From: Propionibacteriaceae bacterium | Lineage (GTDB): Bacteria > Actinomycetota > Actinomycetes > Propionibacteriales > Propionibacteriaceae | DNA length: 7,198 bases | Direction: 5' to 3' | Assembly (NCBI GenBank): GCA_031254155.1 | Contig: JAIRVA010000150.1 | Coordinates: forward strand, 1-7,198 | Shown here: piece by piece, positions 1 through 5,409 of the stretch | Layout: every line of letters begins with the position of its first letter | Numbering within the stretch: the stretch's first letter is position 1 | Position numbers and translations under genes: made by a program | The notes under the pieces: model-generated | Database searches by the model: none | Told to the model about the DNA's origin: nothing | What the model saw: the letters and a program-made list of their open reading frames with translations, nothing else

Positions 1-426
1 GACGCGGAGCCGGAAGAGGTCCGAGCCGTCGTCGATAGCGGGGTCGTCACCGTGGTCCAGCTTCACGGCGCCGAAGACGCCGCGTACATCACGGCCCTCC
101 ACCGCGCGCTGCCGCGAACCCCGGTCATCAAGGCCGCCCGCCCGGCCGGCCTCGCGGAGGCCGCCCGGCTCGGCGCGGACGCCCTCCTGGTGGACGGGCC
201 GCGACCCGGCTCGGGTGAGCCGTTCGACTGGACCCAGCTCAACCCGACCCGCCTCCCCCTCATCCTGGCGGGCGGGCTCACGCCCGAAACCGCCGGGGCC
301 GCCGCCCGGCTCGGCGTGACGGCCCTCGACGTCAGCAGCGGCGTCGAGACGGCGGGAGTCAAGGACCCGGCCAAGATCCGCGCCTTCGTCGCCGCCGCCC
401 GCCAACCATCAGGGAAGGAAACATGA
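1..426 (+). CDS. trpF: Phosphoribosylanthranilate isomerase, 5'-truncated (TrpF)
   Basis: This is the C-terminal 141 residues of a TIM-barrel enzyme that isomerises N-(5'-phosphoribosyl)anthranilate to CdRP, a cytoplasmic step of tryptophan synthesis. The frame is open from the first base, and the family is normally about 200 residues, so roughly 60 N-terminal residues, including the catalytic Cys strand, lie upstream. Visible family motifs, numbered in the fragment, are VVQLHG (18-23), DALLVDG (60-66) with the likely catalytic Asp at 65, GSG..FDW (70-77), LAGGL (89-93; phosphate binding) and DVSSGVET (110-117) followed by GVKD. Its stop overlaps the trpB start as ATGA, which indicates translational coupling. 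Many actinobacteria lack a separate trpF because the bifunctional PriA does this step, so a dedicated copy is noteworthy. Identification is firm; only the true start is unseen. Confidence 0.95.
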   Translation, partial: DAEPEEVRAVVDSGVVTVVQLHGAEDAAYITALHRALPRTPVIKAARPAGLAEAARLGADALLVDGPRPGSGEPFDWTQLNPTRLPLILAGGLTPETAGAAARLGVTALDVSSGVETAGVKDPAKIRAFVAAARQPSGKET

Positions 427-1604
427 ACGGTCGTTTTGGGATTCACGGGGGCCAGTACATCCCCGAGACGCTGATGAACGCGGTCACCGAACTGGCGGCG
501 GCGTACGCGGCGGCGCAGGCCGACCCCGGCTTCACCGCCGAACTCGACGCCCTGCTGCGGGACTACGCCGGCCGGCCCTCCCGTCTCTACTACGCCGCCA
601 GACTGACGGCGGCCCTCGGCGGGGCGCAGGTGTTTCTCAAACGCGAAGACCTCAACCACACTGGCTCCCACAAGATCAACAACGTGCTCGGCCAGACCCT
701 GCTCGCCCAGCGGATGGGCAAGACGCGGGTCATCGCCGAGACCGGGGCCGGCCAGCACGGGGTCGCGACGGCGACCGCCGCCGCCCTGCTCGGCCTCGAC
801 TGCGAGGTCTTCATGGGTTGCGAGGACATCGAGCGCCAGGCCCTCAACGTCTACCGGATGGAGTTGCTGGGCGCGCAGGTCCACCCCGTCACCTCGGGGA
901 CCGGCACACTGAAAGACGCTGTCAACGAGACCATGCGTGAGTGGACCCGCCGGGTGGCCGACACCCACTACGTGCTCGGCTCGGTCATGGGCCCCCACCC
1001 CTTCCCGACCATGGTCCGCGACTTCCAGGCCGTCATCGGCCGCGAGGCCAGGGTCCAGATCCTGGAGCAGGCGGGCCGGTTACCGGCCGCCGTCATCGCC
1101 TGCGTCGGCGGTGGCAGCAACGCCATGGGTCTGTTCTACCCCTTCGTTGACGATCCGACCGTCGCCCTGATCGGTTGCGAAGCGGCGGGCGCCGGGGTCG
1201 AGACCCCCCGGACCGCCGCGACGATTGCCACCGGGGCGCTCGGGGTTTTCCACGGCATGAAGTCGTACTTCTGCCAGGACGACGTGGGCCAGATCGCACC
1301 CGTCTACTCGATCTCGGCGGGCCTCGACTACCCGGGTATCGGGCCCGAGCACGCCTTCCTGCACGACACCGGCCGGGCGACGTACGTGCCCGTGACCGAC
1401 GACGCCGCCGTCGACGCCTTCGAGTTCCTCGCCCGGACCGAGGGCATCATCCCGGCGATCGAGTCGGCGCACGCCGTCGCGTACGCGCGGGAGTATGTCC
1501 CGGCGCTCTCCCCCGACGAGTCGGTCATCATCTGCCTGTCGGGGCGCGGGGACAAGGACGTGGCGGCCATCGCCCGCTACCGGGGTCGCGAGATGGAGGG
1601 CTGA
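423..1604 (+). CDS. trpB: Tryptophan synthase beta subunit (TrpB)
   Basis: This PLP enzyme condenses indole with L-serine to give L-tryptophan, as the beta subunit of the cytoplasmic alpha2-beta2 complex with TrpA. At 393 residues it is full length for the TrpB1 type. Visible motifs are the N-terminal GRFG..GGQY.PETLM (3-19), HTGSHKIN (79-86) with the PLP-binding lysine K84, AETGAGQHG (105-113) with the catalytic-type E106, the phosphate loop GGGSNA (229-234), and SGRGDKD (373-379) with the serine that contacts the PLP ring. The start is supported by the purine-rich AGGGAAGGA at 411-419, inside the end of trpF, and by the ATGA overlap. The GIHGGQYIPETLMNA opening, HGMKSYFCQDD and the YPGIGPEHAFLHD stretch resemble clostridial TrpB more than the usual actinobacterial form; this is from memory of the families and was not computed. 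Confidence 0.98.
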   Translation: MNGRFGIHGGQYIPETLMNAVTELAAAYAAAQADPGFTAELDALLRDYAGRPSRLYYAARLTAALGGAQVFLKREDLNHTGSHKINNVLGQTLLAQRMGKTRVIAETGAGQHGVATATAAALLGLDCEVFMGCEDIERQALNVYRMELLGAQVHPVTSGTGTLKDAVNETMREWTRRVADTHYVLGSVMGPHPFPTMVRDFQAVIGREARVQILEQAGRLPAAVIACVGGGSNAMGLFYPFVDDPTVALIGCEAAGAGVETPRTAATIATGALGVFHGMKSYFCQDDVGQIAPVYSISAGLDYPGIGPEHAFLHDTGRATYVPVTDDAAVDAFEFLARTEGIIPAIESAHAVAYAREYVPALSPDESVIICLSGRGDKDVAAIARYRGREMEG

Positions 1605-1605
1605 C

Positions 1606-2385
1606 ATGGGTACGGAAAGACTGCGCCAGGCGTTCACGAACAAGGCGTTCATCGCCTTCATCACGGGCGGCGACCCGTCGCTCGAAGCCACCCGGCGCTA
1701 CATCGGGGTCCTCCAGCGCGCCGGCGCGGCGCTCATCGAGATCGGCATCCCCTTCTCCGACCCGATCGCGGAGGGCGAGGTGATCCAGACGGCGAGTGCT
1801 CGGGCCCTGGCCGCCGGGACCACCCCGACGCGACTCCTTGAGCTCGTCGAAACGGTTCGGCGCGAGGACGGCATCACCGTCCCGCTTGCCTTCATGACCT
1901 ACCTCAACCCGGTCTTCCACGCCGGGTACGACGCCTTCCTCGGCGCCGCGGCGAGAGCCGGGGTGGACGCCCTCATCATCCCCGATCTGCCGTACGAGGA
2001 GCACGGCGAGCTCCGGGGGGCCGCCACCCGGGCCGGGGTGGCACTCATCTCGATGGTCGCCCCGACCTCGCTCGCCCGGACCCGTCAGATCGCCCGTGAC
2101 GCCCAGGGGTTCATCTACCTGGTGAGTTCGCTCGGCGTGACCGGTGTCCGTTCGGAAATCACGACCGACATCGCACCCATCGTGGCGGCGATCCGCGCCG
2201 AGACGGAGGTGCCCGTCGCCGTCGGGTTCGGTATCTCTACCCCCGCCCAGGCCCGCGCGATGGCCGCCCAGGCGGACGGGGTCATCGTCGGCAGCGCCAT
2301 CGTCCGCCTCATCGCGGAACACGGGGAGGCGGCCGACGACGCCATCGCCGCCTTCGTCGGTGAGTTGGCCGGCGCCCTCAGGTAG
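1606..2385 (+). CDS. trpA: Tryptophan synthase alpha subunit (TrpA)
   Basis: TrpA cleaves indole-3-glycerol phosphate to indole and glyceraldehyde 3-phosphate and channels indole to TrpB. I chose the ATG one base after the trpB stop because GGAGGG (1595-1600) sits 5 nt upstream and gives a normal 259-residue protein; the frame is open further upstream but that part has no TrpA character. Motifs: FITGGDPS (18-25), IEIGIPFSDP (44-53) with catalytic Glu45, SSLGVTGVRSE (174-184), GFGIST (207-212) and VGSAIV (228-233; phosphate binding). The catalytic Asp60 of E. coli TrpA aligns with Glu56 here (IAEGEVIQ). The AEG variant and the VSSLGVTGVRSE block are features I associate with clostridial TrpA, whereas Streptomyces and Mycobacterium proteins read closer to VADGPVIQ. 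Last gene of the trp block; a 60-nt gap follows. Confidence 0.97.
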   Translation: MGTERLRQAFTNKAFIAFITGGDPSLEATRRYIGVLQRAGAALIEIGIPFSDPIAEGEVIQTASARALAAGTTPTRLLELVETVRREDGITVPLAFMTYLNPVFHAGYDAFLGAAARAGVDALIIPDLPYEEHGELRGAATRAGVALISMVAPTSLARTRQIARDAQGFIYLVSSLGVTGVRSEITTDIAPIVAAIRAETEVPVAVGFGISTPAQARAMAAQADGVIVGSAIVRLIAEHGEAADDAIAAFVGELAGALR

Positions 2386-2408
2386 GCCAGCGGGGCAAAC
2401 TAATCGTC

Positions 2409-2426
2409 TACACTGTGGGGTACAGT
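2409..2426 (+). promoter_or_regulatory. Possible -10 elements and small inverted repeat upstream of the ThuA-like gene
   Basis: Two TANNNT-type hexamers, TACACT (2409-2414) and TACAGT (2421-2426), lie in the trpA-ThuA gap ahead of a strong AAGGAGG ribosome site (2436-2442). Neither has a convincing -35. The sequence also forms the inverted repeat ACTGT-N5-ACAGT (2412-2426), which could be an operator or chance. This is weak evidence for an internal promoter separating the ThuA/nitroreductase pair from trp. Confidence 0.35.
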
Positions 2427-2445
2427 CTGTCGCGCAAGGAGGACC

Positions 2446-3171
2446 ATGCCCGTCGCGGTCATTCTCTCGGGGGCGGGCCGGTACGCCGACCCGTGGCACC
2501 CCTTTCCCGCCACTTCGCGCCGCCTTCAGGCGCTGGCGGCGGAAAACGGCTACGACGTGACGATCACGGAGGACATCGACGAGACACTGGCCCAGGGTCT
2601 CGCCGGGGTCGACCTGCTCATCGTCAACGCGGGTGACCCGGCCCGGGCTGAGTGTGACACCCCCGACCCCGCCCTCCTCGACCGGGCACGCGCGGGCCTC
2701 GCCACCGCCGTGGCGCGCGGGATGTCCCTGCTCGGTCTCCACGCGGCCGCGTCAACACTGCGGGACTACCCGGACTACCGCGCCCTCCTGGGCGGGGAAT
2801 GGGTCGTCGGCCAGTCGTGGCACCCGCCGCAAGGCGAGTTCCACGTCCGTCCGTTGCACGATGCCATCGTCGAGGGACTAGGCGATTTCACAGTCATTGA
2901 CGAGCGGTACACTGGCCTGACGATCGACCGGGGGGTCGAACCCCTGGCCGCGTCGACCGGCGAGCACCACGTTCTGGCGTGGGCCAACCAAGTCGGCCCC
3001 GGCCGGGCGGTGTACTCGGCGCTCGGCCACGATGAGCGGTCGTACGACTCCGCCGGGCACCGGGCCTTGTTGCGGCGCGCCCTTAGCTGGCTGTTCCCCC
3101 GGCCGCCCTTCGCGGATAAGAACCCGGACAAGAACACAGTGGCGGCAAAACGTGGTACAACTGTCCTATGA
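2446..3171 (+). CDS. ThuA-like domain protein
   Basis: A 241-residue cytoplasmic protein with the flavodoxin/glutamine-amidotransferase-like ThuA fold. Members are often found in sugar-utilisation loci, but most have no proven reaction, so I give no specific substrate. Family-like features in order: an N-terminal strand ending in SGAGRYADPWHPF (8-20), DLLIVNAG (56-63), GLHAA (97-101) with H99, GGEWVVGQSWHP (116-127), DERY (152-155) and GPGRAVYSALGHDERSYDS (184-202), then HRALLRRALSWL (205-216). There is no nucleophile elbow typical of true amidotransferases around H99. The ribosome site AAGGAGG ends 3 nt before the ATG. Residues 218-241 are a Lys/Asn-rich tail beyond the conserved domain, encoded by bases that also precede the next gene and may carry its promoter. 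It overlaps the nitroreductase gene by ATGA. Confidence 0.85.
   Translation: MPVAVILSGAGRYADPWHPFPATSRRLQALAAENGYDVTITEDIDETLAQGLAGVDLLIVNAGDPARAECDTPDPALLDRARAGLATAVARGMSLLGLHAAASTLRDYPDYRALLGGEWVVGQSWHPPQGEFHVRPLHDAIVEGLGDFTVIDERYTGLTIDRGVEPLAASTGEHHVLAWANQVGPGRAVYSALGHDERSYDSAGHRALLRRALSWLFPRPPFADKNPDKNTVAAKRGTTVL
3156..3167 (+). promoter_or_regulatory. Possible leaderless -10 element of the nitroreductase gene
   Basis: TACAAC (3156-3161) ends 6 nt before the nitroreductase ATG, the spacing expected if transcription starts on the start codon itself. No Shine-Dalgarno sequence is visible in the 20 bases before that ATG. The last base of the hexamer is not T and no -35 is recognisable, so the case is weak. 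Simple translational coupling through the ATGA overlap explains expression equally well. Confidence 0.3.
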
Positions 3172-3722
3172 CAACTGACACTCTCGCTGTAATCGCCCGC
3201 CGCTACGCCTGCCGGGCGTACCAGGACACCCCCGTACCCGCCGACCTGCTCCGGACCATCGCCGAAGCCGGCGTCCGCGCGCCCAGTGCCGTCAACCGCC
3301 AGCCGTGGCGCCTCGTCGTCGTCTCGGACAAGACGGTGATGGGGGACATCGAAACCCAGGGCCTGGAGAACCTCCGGGCGGCCGACGAGACCGGTTACGC
3401 GCGGATCCAGTCACGCGGGGGCCGCCTGCTCTACGGCGCACCAGCCATGATCATCGTCGCCACCCAAGCGGTGGAGAGCCCGTTCCCGGTGGCCTTGGAC
3501 GCCGGCATCGTGGTGTCGCACGTCGCGCTCGCCGCCACGGCGCTCGGGCTCGACACCTGCGTCGCGGCCTTCCCGGGCCAGGCCCTCCAGCCGGGCAGCC
3601 CGCTCGCCGCCAAGGTCTTGCCCGCGGGTTTCGACTTCGCGATCTCGGTCTTGCTCGGGTACGCGGCCACGCCGGGCGGTACCCCCCACGAGCCGGACTT
3701 CGCCAAGATCTCGTACGTGTAA
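3168..3722 (+). CDS. Nitroreductase-family FMN oxidoreductase
   Basis: A 184-residue flavoprotein of the nitroreductase superfamily, whose members reduce nitro compounds, quinones, flavins or enones with NAD(P)H. The substrate cannot be told from sequence. FMN-binding signatures: RRYACRAY (11-18) for the phosphate, APSAVNRQPW (38-47), and DAGIVVSHVALAATALGL (111-128) ending in GLDTC, followed by VLLGYA (161-166). The C-terminal PHEPDFAKISYV (173-184) resembles small nitroreductases common in Clostridia, as recalled and not computed. The ATG overlaps the ThuA stop (ATGA), so the two are probably co-transcribed and coupled. No ribosome site is visible, which is unlike the other genes here. It ends about 20 nt before the rpsT promoter. 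Confidence 0.9.
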   Translation: MTTDTLAVIARRYACRAYQDTPVPADLLRTIAEAGVRAPSAVNRQPWRLVVVSDKTVMGDIETQGLENLRAADETGYARIQSRGGRLLYGAPAMIIVATQAVESPFPVALDAGIVVSHVALAATALGLDTCVAAFPGQALQPGSPLAAKVLPAGFDFAISVLLGYAATPGGTPHEPDFAKISYV

Positions 3723-3741
3723 GGTCGCGGCCGGACCGGAT

Positions 3742-3771
3742 TTGAGGGCCAGGTGCCGGAACTGGTAGAGT
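3742..3771 (+). promoter_or_regulatory. rpsT promoter
   Basis: TTGAGG (3742-3747) and TAGAGT (3766-3771) are separated by 18 nt, with a TGG just before the -10. This is a good match to the housekeeping sigma consensus of high-GC Gram-positives. The predicted start is near 3778, giving an untranslated leader of about 42 nt before the rpsT GTG. Confidence 0.7.
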
Positions 3772-3819
3772 GAGCCCTTGCGTGTGCGCGCAGACCCCAA
3801 GACGAAGAGGAAATTCCCA

Positions 3820-4080
3820 GTGGCAAACATCAAGTCGCAGATGAAGCGGAACAAGACCAACGAGATCGCCCGCCAGCGCAACAAGGCCGTCAAGTCCAAG
3901 CTGCGTACGGAGATCCGCAAGGTCCGCGAGGCCGCCGCCGCCGGTGACGCCGACAAGGCCGCCGAGTTGGCCCGCGTCGCTTCCCGGAGCCTCGACAAGG
4001 CGGTCAGCAAGGGCGTCATCCACGCCAACAACGCTGCCAACCGCAAGTCCGCCATCACCCGTGTCGCGGCCGCCGTCTGA
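3820..4080 (+). CDS. rpsT: 30S ribosomal protein S20
   Basis: S20 binds 16S rRNA early in assembly of the small subunit. The 86-residue product starts MANIKSQ and has the family features in order: the KSQMKRNKTNE segment, the basic RQRNKAVKSKLRT helix, the acidic AAAGDADKA turn, and the KGVIHANNAANRKS signature near the C-terminus. It is rich in Lys and Arg throughout. I chose the GTG at 3820 because it gives the canonical N-terminus and has AGAGGAA (3806-3812) about 7 nt upstream. The frame is open back to a TTG at 3778, but those residues are not part of S20 and that position is close to the predicted transcription start. It has its own promoter and terminator, so it is monocistronic. Its sequence is actinobacterial in style, unlike the trp genes. 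Neither holA nor lepA, common neighbours elsewhere, is adjacent. Confidence 0.97.
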   Translation: MANIKSQMKRNKTNEIARQRNKAVKSKLRTEIRKVREAAAAGDADKAAELARVASRSLDKAVSKGVIHANNAANRKSAITRVAAAV

Positions 4081-4096
4081 GTCTTCTCCTCCGTGT

Positions 4097-4126
4097 AAAA
4101 GCGCCCCCGTGGGGGCGCTTTTATCT
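4097..4126 (+). terminator. Intrinsic terminator after rpsT
   Basis: The arms 4097-4108 and 4111-4122 are perfect inverted repeats of 12 bp (AAAAGCGCCCCC and its complement) around a 2-nt centre; the innermost pairs must open to form the loop. The right arm runs into TTTTAT. The matching A run on the left means the hairpin could also stop transcription from the other side. It lies 17 nt after the rpsT stop. Confidence 0.93.
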
Positions 4127-4240
4127 GTTTTCCCCGTCTCGCCTCGCCGGATGTGTTTTCTGGTTCACGCCATACTGCTATTATCGATATCTTGCTGCTG
4201 CGTGTCGCGGCGCGGGCAGGTTCCGGCCGGCGCCGTGACG

Positions 4241-4246
4241 TAAACT
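4241..4246 (+). promoter_or_regulatory. Probable -10 element for the anchored two-cysteine protein gene
   Basis: TAAACT at 4241-4246 fits the -10 consensus and lies 28 nt before the ATG at 4275, ahead of the ribosome site GGAAAGGG (4262-4269). No clear -35 is seen at 16-18 nt spacing. Because the rpsT terminator lies upstream, a promoter is required somewhere in 4129-4262 and this is the best candidate. Confidence 0.5.
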
Positions 4247-4274
4247 ACTACCAAGAGTTACGGAAAGGGTTGTC

Positions 4275-5339
4275 ATGGTGAACGAGCCAGTCGGAAAGCG
4301 GGCCGCGGCCACCCGGGCGGGCGACTATCAGGACCTCGACGCCAAGTCTCCCCGCCCATCGCGGGCCAGGCGGCCAATCGTGCCGGTCGTCCTCATCGCG
4401 CTCATCGCCCTGGTCATCCTCGCCGCGCTGGGGTACGGCGGGTACCGCCTCTTCGGACCGGGGAGCGACAGTTCCGCCCCGGCTGGTCCGAGTACGCCGG
4501 CCGCCGCCGTACAGGCGTACTTGGACGCCCTGGCCCAGGGGGACGCCACGACCGCGCTCCAGTACAGCGCGACGCAACCCACCGATCCGACGTTCACAAC
4601 CAACACCTTCCTCACCGCGGCCATCACCGCCAATCCCCTCGCTGACATCCAGGTCACCGATCCCGGGACTAGTACCTCGCCCGTGGACGTCAACGCCACC
4701 TATACCCTCGGTGGGACACCAGTCGACGCGCACTTCCGCGTCCAGAAACACGACCGCACCTGGCTGCTGGACGGCGGCTTCCTCTCCCTTAACCTCTCCC
4801 AACTGCTCGGCAAGGGGGTCCCGCTCGCTCTCAACGACGTGGCTCTCGACCAGGCGTCGCCCAAGATCGACCTGTTTCCGGGCGTCTACACCTTCTCGAG
4901 TCTCAACCCCATGCTCACCTTCCCCACGCCGGACATCACGATCGCCTTCCCGGAGAGCGCCCCGACGTTCACGCTGAGCTTCGCCCTGAGCCCCGACGGC
5001 GTGTCCCGCCTCCAGGCGGCGGCGAAGACTGCGCTCGACGCCTGCCTGACCCGCCAGGAGTTGGCGCCCGCCGGCTGCGGTTTCGGGTTCGCCAGCGCGA
5101 CCGGGACTCCCGACCCCGCGACCATCACCTGGACGCTTGGGGAGGGGGCCCCCGATATCACCACCCTGGCCCCGACGCTTGAGGCCAACAGTACGACGCA
5201 GGCGTACGCCCAAATCGCTATCCCCGTCCATTTCCACGCCAGCAACGGCGCTCACATCTACAACGGCGACTCATCGATCTCGGCGGCAAAGGCCGATTTC
5301 ACCGATCCCGACCAGATCATCGTGACCTTCGGGCAGTGA
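4275..5339 (+). CDS. Membrane-anchored extracytoplasmic protein of unknown function
   Basis: I do not recognise a named family over the full 354 residues. The layout is clear: a basic, Pro-containing cytoplasmic tail (1-34), one strongly hydrophobic helix (about 36-58), and a long outward-facing part after a Ser/Pro/Ala linker (61-76). Residues 75-170 (PAAAVQAYLDALAQGD, then a Thr-rich stretch, then RTWLLDGGF) resemble the NTF2-like DUF4878 type of cell-surface domain. The rest is beta-rich, with PGVYTF (202-207) and an ITIAFP strand. The only cysteines are C257 and C268 (ACLTRQELAPAGC), probably a disulfide. The helix is not followed by a lipobox, so it is an anchor rather than a lipoprotein signal. 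The start is supported by GGAAAGGG 5 nt upstream; GTG at 4278 is an alternative. A DsbA-like gene follows 70 nt later. Presence and topology are secure; function is open. Confidence 0.85.
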   Translation: MVNEPVGKRAAATRAGDYQDLDAKSPRPSRARRPIVPVVLIALIALVILAALGYGGYRLFGPGSDSSAPAGPSTPAAAVQAYLDALAQGDATTALQYSATQPTDPTFTTNTFLTAAITANPLADIQVTDPGTSTSPVDVNATYTLGGTPVDAHFRVQKHDRTWLLDGGFLSLNLSQLLGKGVPLALNDVALDQASPKIDLFPGVYTFSSLNPMLTFPTPDITIAFPESAPTFTLSFALSPDGVSRLQAAAKTALDACLTRQELAPAGCGFGFASATGTPDPATITWTLGEGAPDITTLAPTLEANSTTQAYAQIAIPVHFHASNGAHIYNGDSSISAAKADFTDPDQIIVTFGQ

Positions 5340-5345
5340 GTGGAT

Positions 5346-5374
5346 TTGGGCCTGCCGCGTGCAGGGCCTAAAGT
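5346..5374 (+). promoter_or_regulatory. Promoter of the DsbA-like gene with an embedded palindrome
   Basis: TTGGGC (5346-5351) and TAAAGT (5369-5374) are exactly 17 nt apart. The near-perfect inverted repeat 5348-5355 / 5361-5368 (GGGCCTGC, one mismatch, 5-nt centre) fills the spacer. It may be an operator, or a weak hairpin ending the previous gene; no T run follows it. Confidence 0.6.
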
Positions 5375-5409
5375 GTATTTGATCCCTTCATCACCGAAAG
5401 GTACCGCCC

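Noticed and set aside
63..998. Long open frame on the - strand opposite trpF and trpB
   Set aside because: Low-complexity Arg/Gly/Val-rich product with no motif; it is the mirror of a high-GC gene whose + strand product is unmistakable.
1528..2742. 404-codon open frame on the - strand opposite trpA and the start of the ThuA-like gene
   Set aside because: It spans two real + strand genes and their gap, with composition typical of antisense frames in GC-rich DNA and no recognisable domain.
3748..3800. GGTGCCGGAACTGGTAGAGTG resembles the 5' part of a tRNA-Leu
   Set aside because: No anticodon stem, no T-loop GTTCRA and no closing acceptor stem follow; the TAGAGT is better explained as the rpsT -10.
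3778..3819. Possible N-terminal extension of S20 from a TTG start
   Set aside because: S20 proteins begin MANIKS; a ribosome site precedes the GTG at 3820 and the predicted transcription start is at about 3778.
4248..5255. 335-codon open frame on the - strand opposite the anchored two-cysteine protein gene
   Set aside because: Gly/Arg-rich with no membrane segment or domain; the + strand product has a coherent anchor-plus-domain layout and a ribosome site.
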